64,000 bases of DNA, taken from positions 3,211,001 through 3,275,000 of the forward strand of contig NZ_CP159837.1 in the NCBI RefSeq assembly GCF_040564635.1, given 5' to 3'. The notes beneath the pieces are model-generated. The model was not told the origin of the DNA. It saw nothing but the letters and a program-made list of their open reading frames with translations, and searched no databases. A program made the position numbers and the translations under genes. Position 1 is the stretch's first letter, and every line of letters starts with the position of its first letter. The DNA is from Planktothricoides raciborskii GIHE-MW2 (lineage in GTDB: Bacteria; Cyanobacteriota; Cyanobacteriia; Cyanobacteriales; Laspinemataceae). Shown here in pieces: positions 18,430-27,741 of this stretch.

Positions 18430-19329
18430 ATGAATAAGAGCGAACTTGCTCCAGTGCAAATGCTGAAAGAGCCATCCGCTTGGTTAGGTGCGATCGCTAT
18501 AGGATTAATCATCGTTAACCTAGCAATTCTCTGGAAAATTGACGATCAAGCCCACTTAGGCATGAGTGTTTTATTTTGGCTACCTGTGGGTTCACTGATT
18601 TGGGAAAAACGCCAAGAGTTAAATCTCAAAAGCGATCCAATTGGCAGTTTTATTGGTGCTGTACTGATTGGTTTCTTTTTATTCACAATCCTGTCAATGC
18701 CCGCCAAACTTTCCGGTCAATTAAGTACCTACGATCCAATGTTGCGTCTGATGCCATTTTTATCTGGGCTTGGGGTAGCTTTAATCGCATCAGGCATCAA
18801 AGGCTTAAAACAGTACAAATCAGAGCTAATAATTCTCTTTTTTCTGGGAATTCCTGGGGTCATTATTACAGATTTACTCAAAATTGATATCTCGCCATTT
18901 ACGGCCAAAATCTCAGCTTTTATGCTGTGGTACACTGGCCATGAACTGGTCTTAGAAGATGTTTTTATTTATTTACCGGGGGGGTCGATCAAAGTCTATG
19001 GTGGCTGTTCAGGGATGGAATCCATGACTTATCTGTTGGGACTATCGGCGGTTTGTTTAATCATGTTTCCTTTAGAACGGTTTAATCAAAAGCTTCATAA
19101 ATTTTTGATCGCCAGCTTTGCCTTAACCACTGGATTTATCGTCAATGCGGTTCGGGTTGCCCTGATGGCAATTTTGGCGGCTTCCTCAAACCCAGACGCT
19201 TTTGATTACTGGCATGAAGGAGATGGTTCCCTGATCTTTGGTATGATTGCTGTCGGGATTTTCGGGCTGTTCTATATGTTCCTCCTGAAACAGGATGAAC
19301 TTAAGCCACAGGATCCTGTAGAGTCATAA
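18430..19329 (+). CDS. cyanoexosortase A (exosortase/archaeosortase superfamily)
   Basis: Integral membrane transpeptidase predicted to process PEP-CTERM-type sorting tails of exported proteins. It has about eight hydrophobic segments in 299 residues. The catalytic triad is visible: Cys193 (GGCSGMESMTYLLGLS), Arg242 (FIVNAVRVALMAILA) and His262 (DYWHEGDGSLIFG). The frame is open from 18397, but the ATG at 18430 is chosen because GGGAGG precedes it at the right distance. It is followed at once by a short associated gene and an HpsJ-like gene, the arrangement known for the cyanoexosortase A system and linked to exopolysaccharide. No PEP-CTERM substrate is encoded in this window. Confidence 0.9.
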   Translation: MNKSELAPVQMLKEPSAWLGAIAIGLIIVNLAILWKIDDQAHLGMSVLFWLPVGSLIWEKRQELNLKSDPIGSFIGAVLIGFFLFTILSMPAKLSGQLSTYDPMLRLMPFLSGLGVALIASGIKGLKQYKSELIILFFLGIPGVIITDLLKIDISPFTAKISAFMLWYTGHELVLEDVFIYLPGGSIKVYGGCSGMESMTYLLGLSAVCLIMFPLERFNQKLHKFLIASFALTTGFIVNAVRVALMAILAASSNPDAFDYWHEGDGSLIFGMIAVGIFGLFYMFLLKQDELKPQDPVES

Positions 19330-19343
19330 CCGGGAGTAGTATT

Positions 19344-19538
19344 TTGAATAACTTACGCATTCCTTTTTTGGCGGTCGTTCTGGCTGGTATCTTGGTGGTG
19401 GCAATCAAAATCTTACTCGCTCCGGAAATCGAACCGCCAAAAAAAGAAGAGGAAACCCCCGGAGCCCTTTATCTACCACCGCTAAAAAATTATTCTTTTC
19501 CAGTTTTTTCGACAGAAAATGCTAGAATCTCAGCTTAG
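19344..19538 (+). pseudogene. truncated cyanoexosortase A system-associated protein
   Basis: It begins with TTG 14 bp after the exosortase stop, with GGAGTA upstream. It encodes 64 residues: one membrane anchor (FLAVVLAGILVVAIKILLA), then a Pro/Glu linker and a short tail (LPPLKNYSFPVFSTENARIS). Proteins in this position are normally around 200 residues, with this same anchor-plus-linker start; here the body is missing. It may be a decayed gene or a genuine micro-protein. Confidence 0.55.
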
Positions 19539-19586
19539 GAACTCCTGAAAAATCAAAATCTACCTGTAAACAATATAGTGACAAAT

Positions 19587-20327
19587 ATGAGTGACTCAAA
19601 CATCAATCAATTACAAGAGTCGGTAGAAGATATTCGCCAGTTTGGTTTTAGCTTACTAAGGTCGGCAACGCTGTTTCGTTGGATTGGCTATGGTTTATTG
19701 ATTTTCTCCTTGTTTGATACCATTGCCATTTTTATTCCCCCCTCTTTATTAGATCCCGTTTGGGAATTTCAGACTATTGGGCAATTAGTGGAAAGAGTTC
19801 CGGTTCCCTTGATTGGGATGGTTTTGGTATTTTACGGAGAAAAACTGGGTCGGAAAAAGTGGGAAATTACCCTGGTGAAGTTGTTGTCCTGGCTAACCGT
19901 GCTATTCGCGGTGATCTTTTTCCTTTTAGCCCCCTTGGGAATTGTGAATACTGTGCGGTTGAATAACCGCAGCAATGCTCAGATTGATACGGAAATGAAG
20001 CAGCGCACCGAACAAATTGCCCAGGTGAAAGATTTACTGGCTAAGGCAAGCAGTCCAGCGGAAATGCGAGAATTGATTAGCCGTCTAGATACCCAAGGTC
20101 GAGCTCCTAATATTACAGATTCGCAGCAATTGGATGAGATTAAAAAACAAGTCTCTGAGGTGATCGATCAAGCAGAAACGACGATGCAAACCCAAGCTCA
20201 GGAGGCTAAATCCAATCGCCAAATGAATTTATTCAAGAATTCCGTGAAATGGAACCTGGGGGCTTTAGTGGCTGGGGCTTTATTTGTGTTCCTGTTTACC
20301 GGAACAGCCTGGGCAAGAAAAATGTAG
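19587..20327 (+). CDS. HpsJ family protein, cyanoexosortase A-associated
   Basis: Membrane protein of the type named for hormogonium polysaccharide genes. It has four hydrophobic segments (WIGYGLLIFSLFDTIAIFI; VERVPVPLIGMVLVFYG; LSWLTVLFAVIFFLLAPLGI; and a C-terminal WNLGALVAGALFVFLFTGTA) with a periplasmic or cytosolic coiled-coil of about 80 residues between the third and fourth (QRTEQIAQVKDLLAKASSPA ...). The frame opens at GTG 19578; ATG 19587 is used here. Its position directly downstream of the cyanoexosortase is the known association and supports a shared operon for surface-polysaccharide assembly or export. Confidence 0.85.
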   Translation: MSDSNINQLQESVEDIRQFGFSLLRSATLFRWIGYGLLIFSLFDTIAIFIPPSLLDPVWEFQTIGQLVERVPVPLIGMVLVFYGEKLGRKKWEITLVKLLSWLTVLFAVIFFLLAPLGIVNTVRLNNRSNAQIDTEMKQRTEQIAQVKDLLAKASSPAEMRELISRLDTQGRAPNITDSQQLDEIKKQVSEVIDQAETTMQTQAQEAKSNRQMNLFKNSVKWNLGALVAGALFVFLFTGTAWARKM

Positions 20328-20410
20328 TTTTGGGCTAATTCTTAGTTCAGTTCTAAATCAATAGCTGGTTGATTTCGTTTTCATATATAAGAGCGCATCA
20401 TTAGAGAAAG

Positions 20411-20457
20411 ATCCCCCCAGCCCTCTCAAACAGGGGGCTTAAACCGGGGGGATTTTT
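20411..20457 (+). terminator. GC-hairpin terminator after the exosortase cluster
   Basis: ATCCCCCC (20411-20418) pairs with GGGGGGAT (20446-20453), enclosing a second AGCCC/GGGCT stem, followed by a T-run. It lies 84 bp after the HpsJ stop. Confidence 0.65.
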
Positions 20458-20935
20458 ACAATTTTGTCAGACCTTTGCCGGTCGTTTACCCCTACAGATC
20501 CGATCGCCAGAACTTTTTTGCTTCTGTGAAGGGGAAGGCGAACTGAACTTCTCGGTCTCCCCGTAATTGCCCAACGTCCGACCTTCCCCTCTTGCCGCCA
20601 CGGATTACAATTGAGGATAAGAAAGAACATACTAGATTACACATTAAGGACTCATTGCCCCTAAGCCCTACCTGGGATAAATTCGCCTGCGGCGATCGCA
20701 CCCCCCGGTAAACCACCCCGAAAAAGCTTTTTCTTGATCCAGGGTGCGCCGAGATCGGGAAACTGTAAATCCTGGAGGAAGTTTTGGATTGTGTATTCTA
20801 CGGTTTTTTCTTTGACGACAACTCCAATGAAGACCCAAGCACAGGTTCGTTTATCTATATCTGAATATAGGTAGGGGGAAACCTGCCGTGTTGGATCCGA
20901 TTTGGGGAGTGGGTCAATCCTCTGAATATTAAATA
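20458..20935. other. intergenic region, no gene seen
   Basis: About 480 bp. Short frames on the reverse strand look like chance openings. The last 80 bp are the leader of the helicase gene; no clear promoter was picked out. Confidence 0.4.
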
Positions 20936-23650
20936 TTGATTAAAGTGAACTGGAATTGCGTGAGTGTTCCCCTTAATTTGTCAGAAAATCTCAAAAATCT
21001 ATTTCCCTTTGAATTAGATGATTTCCAAAAACAGGCGATCGCCGCTTTGAATGCCGGTCAATCCGTCGTGGTCTGTGCGCCTACAGGTTCAGGGAAAACC
21101 CTAATTGGTGAATATGTGATTCACCGAGCCTTATCCAGAGGGGGGCGAGTCTTTTATACCACCCCCCTCAAAGCCCTTTCTAACCAAAAACTGCGGGATT
21201 TTCGCCACCAATTTGGCGTAGAGAAAGTAGGACTTTTAACCGGCGATTTATCCCTGAATCGCGATGCCCAGATTCTGGTGATGACCACCGAAATCTTTCG
21301 GAATATGCTCTATGGCACGGAAATTGGTGCGGTGGGCACTTCCCTCGACGGGGTGGAAGCGGTGGTGCTCGATGAGTGCCACTATATGAACGATCGCCAA
21401 CGCGGGACCGTGTGGGAAGAATCCGTGATCTATTGTCCGCCGGAAATCCAACTGGTAGCACTTTCGGCGACAGTGGCTAATAGTCAGCAGCTTACGGATT
21501 GGATTTGCCAAGTCCACGGGCCGACACAACTGATTTACTCCGATTTTCGCCCGGTTCCCCTGCAATTTCATTTTTGTACCACTAAAGGTCTGGTGCCTCT
21601 CCTCGACGGCAAACGAGAAAAAATCAACCCCAAGCTAAAACCCAGAGGCAGAAGCGGTAGCATCCGCCGCCAAGAACCCTCCTTACCGTTTGTCCTGTCC
21701 CAACTTTGGGAACGAGATATGCTCCCGGCGATTTATTTTATCTTTAGCCGCCGGGGGTGCGATCGCGCCGTGGAAGCGATCGGCGATCTGACCTTAGTCA
21801 ACCCACAAGAAGCCAGGGAGTTAAAACAACGAGTAGAAGAGTTTTTAAGCCGCAATCCTGAAAGTAACCGAACCCATCAGTTAAGGCCGCTGTTACGCGG
21901 GGTGGCGTCTCATCACGCCGGTCTATTACCCACCTGGAAGAGCTTAGTAGAAGAACTGTTTCAAGCGGGATTAATTAAAGTCGTCTTTGCCACCGAAACC
22001 CTGGCTGCCGGAATTAATATGCCCGCCCGCACCACCTTAATTTCCAGCCTATCCAAGCGGACTGACGAAGGACATCGACTGCTGACGGCTTCAGAATTCC
22101 TGCAAATGTCCGGTCGGGCTGGTCGCCGAGGCATGGATGCCCAAGGCTATGTGGTGACATTGCAAACCCGATTTGAAGGGGCGAAAGAAGCGGCCATTTT
22201 AGCCACTAAAGGCGCGGATCCCTTGGTCAGTCAGTTTACCCCGACATATGGCATGGTACTGAATTTGCTGCAAACTCATCCCCTGGAAGTCGCCAAAGAA
22301 TTAGTCGAATCCAGCTTTGGTCAGTATTTAGCTTCTCAGCGGGCAAAACCAGAACTCGCAGACATTGAAGCCCTGAAAACCCAACTAAAATTGCTCAAAT
22401 CCCAAGTGGGGGAAATCGATGAAGCGCTTTACAAAGGGTATCAAAAATTGCGTGAACGCTTGAAAGTTGAGCAAAGATTGCTGAAAATTCTAGAAGAACA
22501 AGCGGATGAAACTCAAAGAGCGATCGCTGCTTTAGCCCTACAAAGCGCAAAACCCGGAAACCTTCTCAGCCTCAAAGGGCGTCACGTCAACACCAAGCAT
22601 CCCATCCTCTCCTTATGGATTTCAGAAATACCTGGTGCCGGAAAATCACCCAATCTGATTTGCCTGAGTCAAGATAACCGCTGGTATGTGGTGACCAGTG
22701 CTGACGTGGTAGCGGTGCATGAAGAAAAAATTCCGTTTAATCCACAATGGGACTTATTCATTCCCAGCGCCATGATGCTCAAACCCGGAGAATCACGAAA
22801 AGGAGATGAACAGACTGCCTCCATTGCGGCACAAATTGTGGCGCAGACGAAACCCGTCATCGCCCCAGAAGTCTATGCCCAACAGCAACTAATCGCCGCA
22901 TTAGAAGCCCAGTTATCCACTCATCCTCTAAATCAATTCGGTCTTCCGAGTACCTTACTCAAACGCCAAAACCGAGTCCAAGAGTTAGAAAAGGAAATCC
23001 GGCGTCAAGAACAAGAACTCCAAAAAGACCTGGGTTGTAACTGGCAAGAATTTCTGAAACTAATTGATATCTTGGTGGAAATGGAATGCTTGCTGCCAAC
23101 TTACCGAGAAGAGGATGACGGCGAGGATAATTTTGCTTATGAAGTCACTCTCGTGGGAGAAAGTGCGGCGGCCATTCGTGGTGACAATGAACTGTGGTTA
23201 GGATTAGCCTTAAACTCTGGCTTTTTAGATGACCTTGACCCCCATCATTTAGCGGCAGCTTGTGCCGCTTTAGTCACGGAAGTTTCTCGTCCAGATACTT
23301 GGACAAAATATCAGCTTTCCCCAGAAGTGGAAAGAGTCTTAGGTCTGCTGCAACAAAACTGCCGACGCAACCTGTTTAAAGTCCAGCGACAGCATGGGGT
23401 GGCAGTCCCGGTGTGGCTAGAACGGGACTTAGTAGCCTTGGTGGAACAGTGGGCGTTAGGGGTGCAATGGTCTGAGCTTTATGCCCATACCAGTTTGGAC
23501 GAAGGAGATATTGTCCGCATTTTACGGCGCACTTTAGATTTCTTATCCCAAATTCCTCATGTACCCCATCTTTCTGAGAGTTTGCGAGATAATGCTCGCC
23601 GTGCAATGGTCTTGATTGACCGTTTCCCGGTGAATGAGATGATTAATTGA
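20936..23650 (+). CDS. Ski2/Mtr4-like DEAD/DEAH-box RNA helicase
   Basis: Superfamily 2 helicase expected to unwind structured RNA in processing or decay. Motifs in order: Q-like FELDDFQKQAI, Walker A APTGSGKT (48-55), TTPLKALSNQK, DECHYMND (146-153), LSATV, ATETLAAGINMPARTT, and QMSGRAGRRGMD. A coiled-coil insertion follows (around 500-540), then a C-terminal helical DSHCT-like domain. The 904-residue length fits cyanobacterial homologues related to the chloroplast helicase ISE2. The frame opens at TTG 20936; no good ribosome-binding site marks this start, and GTG 20960 is an alternative that would remove eight residues outside the conserved core. Confidence 0.93.
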   Translation: MIKVNWNCVSVPLNLSENLKNLFPFELDDFQKQAIAALNAGQSVVVCAPTGSGKTLIGEYVIHRALSRGGRVFYTTPLKALSNQKLRDFRHQFGVEKVGLLTGDLSLNRDAQILVMTTEIFRNMLYGTEIGAVGTSLDGVEAVVLDECHYMNDRQRGTVWEESVIYCPPEIQLVALSATVANSQQLTDWICQVHGPTQLIYSDFRPVPLQFHFCTTKGLVPLLDGKREKINPKLKPRGRSGSIRRQEPSLPFVLSQLWERDMLPAIYFIFSRRGCDRAVEAIGDLTLVNPQEARELKQRVEEFLSRNPESNRTHQLRPLLRGVASHHAGLLPTWKSLVEELFQAGLIKVVFATETLAAGINMPARTTLISSLSKRTDEGHRLLTASEFLQMSGRAGRRGMDAQGYVVTLQTRFEGAKEAAILATKGADPLVSQFTPTYGMVLNLLQTHPLEVAKELVESSFGQYLASQRAKPELADIEALKTQLKLLKSQVGEIDEALYKGYQKLRERLKVEQRLLKILEEQADETQRAIAALALQSAKPGNLLSLKGRHVNTKHPILSLWISEIPGAGKSPNLICLSQDNRWYVVTSADVVAVHEEKIPFNPQWDLFIPSAMMLKPGESRKGDEQTASIAAQIVAQTKPVIAPEVYAQQQLIAALEAQLSTHPLNQFGLPSTLLKRQNRVQELEKEIRRQEQELQKDLGCNWQEFLKLIDILVEMECLLPTYREEDDGEDNFAYEVTLVGESAAAIRGDNELWLGLALNSGFLDDLDPHHLAAACAALVTEVSRPDTWTKYQLSPEVERVLGLLQQNCRRNLFKVQRQHGVAVPVWLERDLVALVEQWALGVQWSELYAHTSLDEGDIVRILRRTLDFLSQIPHVPHLSESLRDNARRAMVLIDRFPVNEMIN

Positions 23651-23770
23651 TGATTAATTAAAGTGCGAATGACTTAAACGGTTCAGAATTCAGGGCGGCG
23701 TTGCATTCGCGGATCTATCTTCACTCTTAAGCGAAAAATTATCGCCGCGAGTGCTTCCCCCCTACCAAGT

Positions 23771-23855
23771 TATTAAATAATTAAATAATTCAATAAATAA
23801 TTCAATAAATCATTCAATAAATCATTCAATAAATGATTCAATAAATCATTCAATT
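23771..23855. repeat. AT-rich tandem of ATTCAATAAATC units
   Basis: TTCAATAAATCA-type units of about 12 bp, alternating with their near-complement (AATGATTCAATAAATCATT), run from 23771 to about 23855. They can form cruciforms. They abut the point where the IS5-type transposase reading frame ends. Confidence 0.65.
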
Positions 23856-24763
23856 AACGATTGGACGGATATGAGGTTGTGTTAAACTGACAATTCGATG
23901 TTCTATACTGTTCTCCTCATTCGACCACATCCACTCCTGCTGACGGGTAATTTCACTGGCTACCAATAAATTCCTTGCCTTCTGCTCAACTCATATTCGC
24001 TCGCTCCTGAATCAATTAATTTATCTATTTGTCTCAAGTTTCGTTTAACATATTGTAGTTGTTGCTTAACTGCGTTTCTCCTTTCTTTTTGAGATGGCTT
24101 TTTCTTTTTGGCAAATTTCAAATAGTCTTTTCGGGCTTTTTGTCGGTAGGTTCTTGGTTTTTTCTTGAGTCTAACTCTCAATAATTTATATAAGATGTCT
24201 AGGGTCAGTTCGGTCGTTTTCCTAGCTTGATTTAATAGCTCTACATCCGTGGGGTATTTGACATCCGCCAGTGCTACCGTCGCCTCAATTAATAGCTGAT
24301 CTCTATTTTTTACTTCGCTTTCTTCTGACTTTTTTGGGCAAGTTTCCACCGGCTTAAATCCTCGACCTCTTTGCACAATTTTTCGATTGATTTTTTGCAG
24401 CAGCAGGCCACTTATTATTTGCCGAAAATAAACCATCATTGAGGGGTCGAATGGGGCTTCCTGGCTATACCCTTTTTCGCCGATAAAATACTGTAAGTAA
24501 GGGAAATCGCTTGATTTGTTGCACTGTTTCTCGGTTACATATGCCCAATTTTTATTTGATGATTAAGGCTCATAGTGCCATGGGAAAAGGTTTCGCTGGT
24601 GTTCCCATTTCATCGGAGAAATTTTGGGAATATTCTGCCTCAAATTCTGACCAAGGAATCAGGTTTGCCAGAATTAACCAACGATTTTCTTGAGATAATT
24701 AGCCTTCAAAGGTCAGTTCTAAGGCTTCTTCTGGTTCGGAGGATTTTGGTAGTTTTCGATACA
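23850..24763 (-). pseudogene. IS5-type transposase remnant
   Basis: Read on the reverse strand, the sequence begins at 24763 with MYRKLPKSSEPEEALELTFE, followed by an in-frame stop, then ENRWLILANLIPWSEFEAEY and FSDEMGTPAKPF, another stop, and the clean stretch 23960-24439 (MMVYFRQIISGLLLQKINRK ... RDQLLIEATVALADVKYPTD ... KKPRTYRQKARKDYLKFAKK). A frameshift near 23965 leads to SEITRQQEWMWSNEE ... RIVSLTQPHIRPIV before the AT-rich repeat. Stops, a frameshift and the missing C-terminal half show a dead fragment. Confidence 0.85.
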
Positions 24764-25045
24764 TTTTTCCCAAGGAGATGCACGATAATTGCCCATTTTA
24801 CCTCTTTTTCCTGTCTTTTTTCGGGGCTTTAGACTTCTCTGAGGCTTGTCTAGTCAGCTTTTCGCTTCTTTTCAGCAAGCCCTAGTTAGGAAAAATTAAG
24901 TCTCTGTAGGCATTGGCTTTGTCTGAGATGCTCCCTTTTAAATTGGTATTAAAAGTAGAGATTTCTTACGTTCAAAATTATGCCACTAAAGTATGGGATT
25001 GATCTGAAAATGTAATTGGTCGTAAACCATACATTTAATATTGAT

Positions 25046-25134
25046 AGGACTTACGCACTCACTCTATATATGGGGCAATTACCAACGGTAAAGCCCCTAG
25101 AAAACTATAAATATCAATACCGTGCGTAAGTCCT
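25046..25134. repeat. MITE-like element with AGGACTTACGCAC ends
   Basis: AGGACTTACGCAC (25046-25058) and its exact complement GTGCGTAAGTCCT (25122-25134) enclose 63 bp of non-coding DNA. Outside and inside flanks are also similar (TATTGAT / ATCAATA). AGGACTTACG-type ends are a common cyanobacterial mobile-element terminus; a lone half-copy (AGGACTTACG) lies near 31021. Confidence 0.7.
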
Positions 25135-25182
25135 AATTGATGGGTAACTCCGATAAAACAGCGGTGCTGCTGGCAGCAACCC

Positions 25183-26301
25183 TTATCGACTCTTCACAAA
25201 TGCTTCATTGCAGACACAACCTAACGGCGCAACCTTGGGAAATTCAAGCCGTTTCTGGTTGGATACATCTCCATTGCCACGATGACCAGAAATCGGACCT
25301 AAATTATTAGGGGTTGCTTGGCCTGCGGTCATGCCCTTCGTATTTTGCGGATAATTCCACAAATTCAAATCAAATCGATAAGCACCATGCCATCCTCGGG
25401 TAAAGTTCATCGTGATCACATTGCTTTTATCCATGACACCCACAACCGGGTCATAGTACCAAAAGCTTAAGATTTGATTGGCTGTACCTCCCGCCACAGT
25501 GCCATAGTTGTACTGAATATCTACACCTTCAGCCGGTCCCTGATATGTAAAACAACCCTTGCCAAACTCTGTACCATCTGCATTCAGGACACGAAACACA
25601 TAAGCAGTTTCATTGACTGGCGGCGGCGGTGGCGGCGGCGGTGGTGGCGGTGGTGGTGGCGGCGGTGGCGGCGGTGGTGGCGGCGGTGGTGGCGGTGGCG
25701 GCGTTGGCGTTGGAGAAACATTCACCGGCACTAATTCCCATTGTTGATTGCTGGGATTTTCTGACAATTTGGCTGTGGTGACAGGGCTATAGTCCTCACT
25801 GCCAAAAAGTTCTAAAACCCGAGCATCAACTTTACTCTTAATGAACAGGCCTTCCACCGACCACTTTTGATTCAGGTTGCTGCTATCTGGGGGCTTTACC
25901 ACTGTGGCACGATAGAGCGGTTGAGTGGGATCAAACCCTAACCACTGGGCATACTGTGCCTGCATGAACATAAGCCCTTCGAGATCATGTAATCGGCTTA
26001 AAATCTGCTGGCGTTCTGTCTCTGTCTTGGGGTTTTGCAACTTAAAGTGCAAACATTTGATCACGGCGGGCAAAATGTCTTCTTGCCCGATTTCCAGCAC
26101 CCAACCATTGACTTTACTTTTGATGTACCCTTCTGGGGTAATCGTCCATTGTTGATGGTCTTTCCGAGCATCTTGGTGGGTCGCTATCACCCATAAAGGC
26201 TGAGAGATATCTCGAAAGTGAGTGCCATATACATTGTCTAGATCAATTTGGAGAACTAATCCATCGATCTTACGCTTAATCAGATAGTATTGCTCGGTCA
26301 T
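25183..26301 (-). CDS. ricin-like beta-trefoil protein with poly-proline hinge
   Basis: 372 residues, no signal peptide visible. Residues ~1-195 look like a beta-trefoil carbohydrate-binding fold, with three QxW-like repeats each followed by a similar strand pair (HQQWTITPEGYIKSKVNGWV; NQKWSVEGLFIKSKVDARVL; NQQWELVPV). A run of about 30 prolines follows, encoded by CCG/CCA/CCC-type codons, then a C-terminal domain of ~145 residues that I do not recognise (VFRVLNADGTEFGKGCFTYQ ... QILSFWYYDPVVGVMDKSNV ... HRGNGDVSNQKRLEFPKVAP). A tandem paralogue upstream (26584-27420) has decayed. Both share ~130 bp of conserved upstream DNA. A sugar-binding role is inferred. Confidence 0.75.
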   Translation of the reverse strand: MTEQYYLIKRKIDGLVLQIDLDNVYGTHFRDISQPLWVIATHQDARKDHQQWTITPEGYIKSKVNGWVLEIGQEDILPAVIKCLHFKLQNPKTETERQQILSRLHDLEGLMFMQAQYAQWLGFDPTQPLYRATVVKPPDSSNLNQKWSVEGLFIKSKVDARVLELFGSEDYSPVTTAKLSENPSNQQWELVPVNVSPTPTPPPPPPPPPPPPPPPPPPPPPPPPPPPPVNETAYVFRVLNADGTEFGKGCFTYQGPAEGVDIQYNYGTVAGGTANQILSFWYYDPVVGVMDKSNVITMNFTRGWHGAYRFDLNLWNYPQNTKGMTAGQATPNNLGPISGHRGNGDVSNQKRLEFPKVAPLGCVCNEAFVKSR

Positions 26302-26439
26302 ATTTGTTCACCGAATATCCTATGTTTGAAGATAATTAGCCAAGGATTATTTTCCTTGTTATTCTCCAAGTCTGAACCTAGCATATTTTGGGATTTTGTT
26401 CCGAAAAATTATTGTTTCTTAATATATATAGCAGTCTTA

Positions 26440-26583
26440 AATCATTCCTGTAGGGGCAATTGATGAATTGCGCCCCTATTGTCCAGTCCGATAGCAGACT
26501 CCCGCCACAAATTCTAAAAGAAACCGGGTAACTTCGGGGAAACCCGGTTTCTCTTTCCGGCACCGGATAACCATCACAAAAGC
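26440..26583 (-). other. chimeric remnant: fragment of the transglutaminase gene plus palindromic repeats
   Basis: On the reverse strand this segment carries two blocks that match the downstream transglutaminase/DUF2126 gene (27742-30903). TTTGTGATGGTTATCCGGTG corresponds to the codons for ICNGYPVP, and AGAATTTGTGGCGGGAGTCT corresponds to EFVGGVRYRA. Between the two blocks sits a palindromic repeat of the GAAACCGGGTTT family, and beyond them a GTAGGGGC-type palindrome (26451-26479). The segment immediately follows the broken lectin paralogue. Confidence 0.75.
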
Positions 26584-27420
26584 TCATCGTAATGACATTG
26601 CTTTGATCCATGACAACCACCACAGGCTTACATAGTACCAGAAGTTAAAGATTTGATTGGCTGTATATCTGGCGACAGTGCCATAGTTGTAATGAATATC
26701 CAGACCTTCAGCCAGTACCAGATAGATAAAACAAGCTTGGCCAAATTCTGTACCAGATACATTCCAGACACGAAACACATGGGCAGTTTCATTGACTGAC
26801 TGCGGGGCTGACTGCGGTTGGGAAGGCGGTGGGGAAATATTCACCGGCACTAATTCCCATTCTTGATTGCAGGGATTTTCTGAGAGTTTTGCTGTGGTGA
26901 CCGGGCTATAGTCCTCACTGCCAAAAAGTTCTAAAACGCGCTCGTCAACTTTACTCTTAATGAACGGGCCTTCAACGGACCACTTTTGATTCAGGTTGCT
27001 GCTATCTGGTGGCTTCACCACTGTGGCACGATAGAGCGGTTGAGTGGGATCAAACCCTAACCACTGGGCATACTGTGCCTGCATGGTAACCAACCATTCG
27101 AGATCCCTTAATCGACTTAAAATCTGCTGCCGTTCTTCCTCTGTCTTGGGGTTTTGTAACTTAACCTTCAACGCTTTGATGATTGCGGGCAAAATGTCTT
27201 CTTGCCCGATGTCCAGTACCCAACCATTGACTTTAATTTTGATGTAGCCTTCTGGGGTAATCGTCCATTGTTGATGGTCTTTCTGAGCATCTTGTTGGGT
27301 CGCTATCACCCATAAAGGCTGAGAGATATCTCGAAAGTTAGTGCCATATACATTGTCTAGATCAATTTGGAGAACTAATCCATCGATCTTGCGTTTAATC
27401 AGATAGTATTGCTCGGCCAT
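26584..27420 (-). pseudogene. ricin-like paralogue with frameshifted, truncated C-terminus
   Basis: 278 residues, very similar to the neighbouring protein through the beta-trefoil region (residues ~1-195), but with a short SPPPSQPQSAPQS linker instead of the poly-proline run. The C-terminal domain aligns through QIFNFWYY, then shifts frame and stops at MSLR. The expected VVVMDQSNVITMSF continues in another frame before homology ends. The last ~100 residues of the domain are lost, replaced by a fragment of another gene. The N-terminal lectin part could still be made as a protein. Confidence 0.75.
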
Positions 27421-27741
27421 AGTTTTTTACCGAATATCCTAGGTTTGAGGATAGTTAGCCAAGGATGATTTTCCTTGTTAGTCTCCAAGCCTGAACCTAG
27501 CATATTTTATGATTTTATTCCCAAAAATTATTGTTTCTTAATATAGAGACTCTCCGTTTCGTTCAGAAGTGCTAGGGGCGGCATCCCTGCCTTTGTAGGG
27601 GCGAAGTATGATCCGTAGATAATTTTTTAGTTTTAGTAGAGATTTATCCGCGAATTCATCACCCCTACGGCGATATTTACAGGCATCATTTACAGGCATC
27701 GGAATGCTGCCAGTGTTAGGACAGGTGGGCTGAAGTCTTGG
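27421..27741. other. upstream region of the lectin paralogues, palindromic repeat
   Basis: The first ~125 bp (27421-27545) are closely similar to 26302-26425 upstream of the second paralogue, so the duplicated unit included the regulatory region. Near 27593 a TGTAGGGGCGAAGTATGATC block with a distant CACCCCTACGG partner belongs to the GTAGGGGC palindrome family. No gene. Confidence 0.55.

Noticed and set aside
25474-25734. Arg/Trp-rich forward frame opposite the poly-proline tract
   Set aside because: Antisense shadow of the proline codons.
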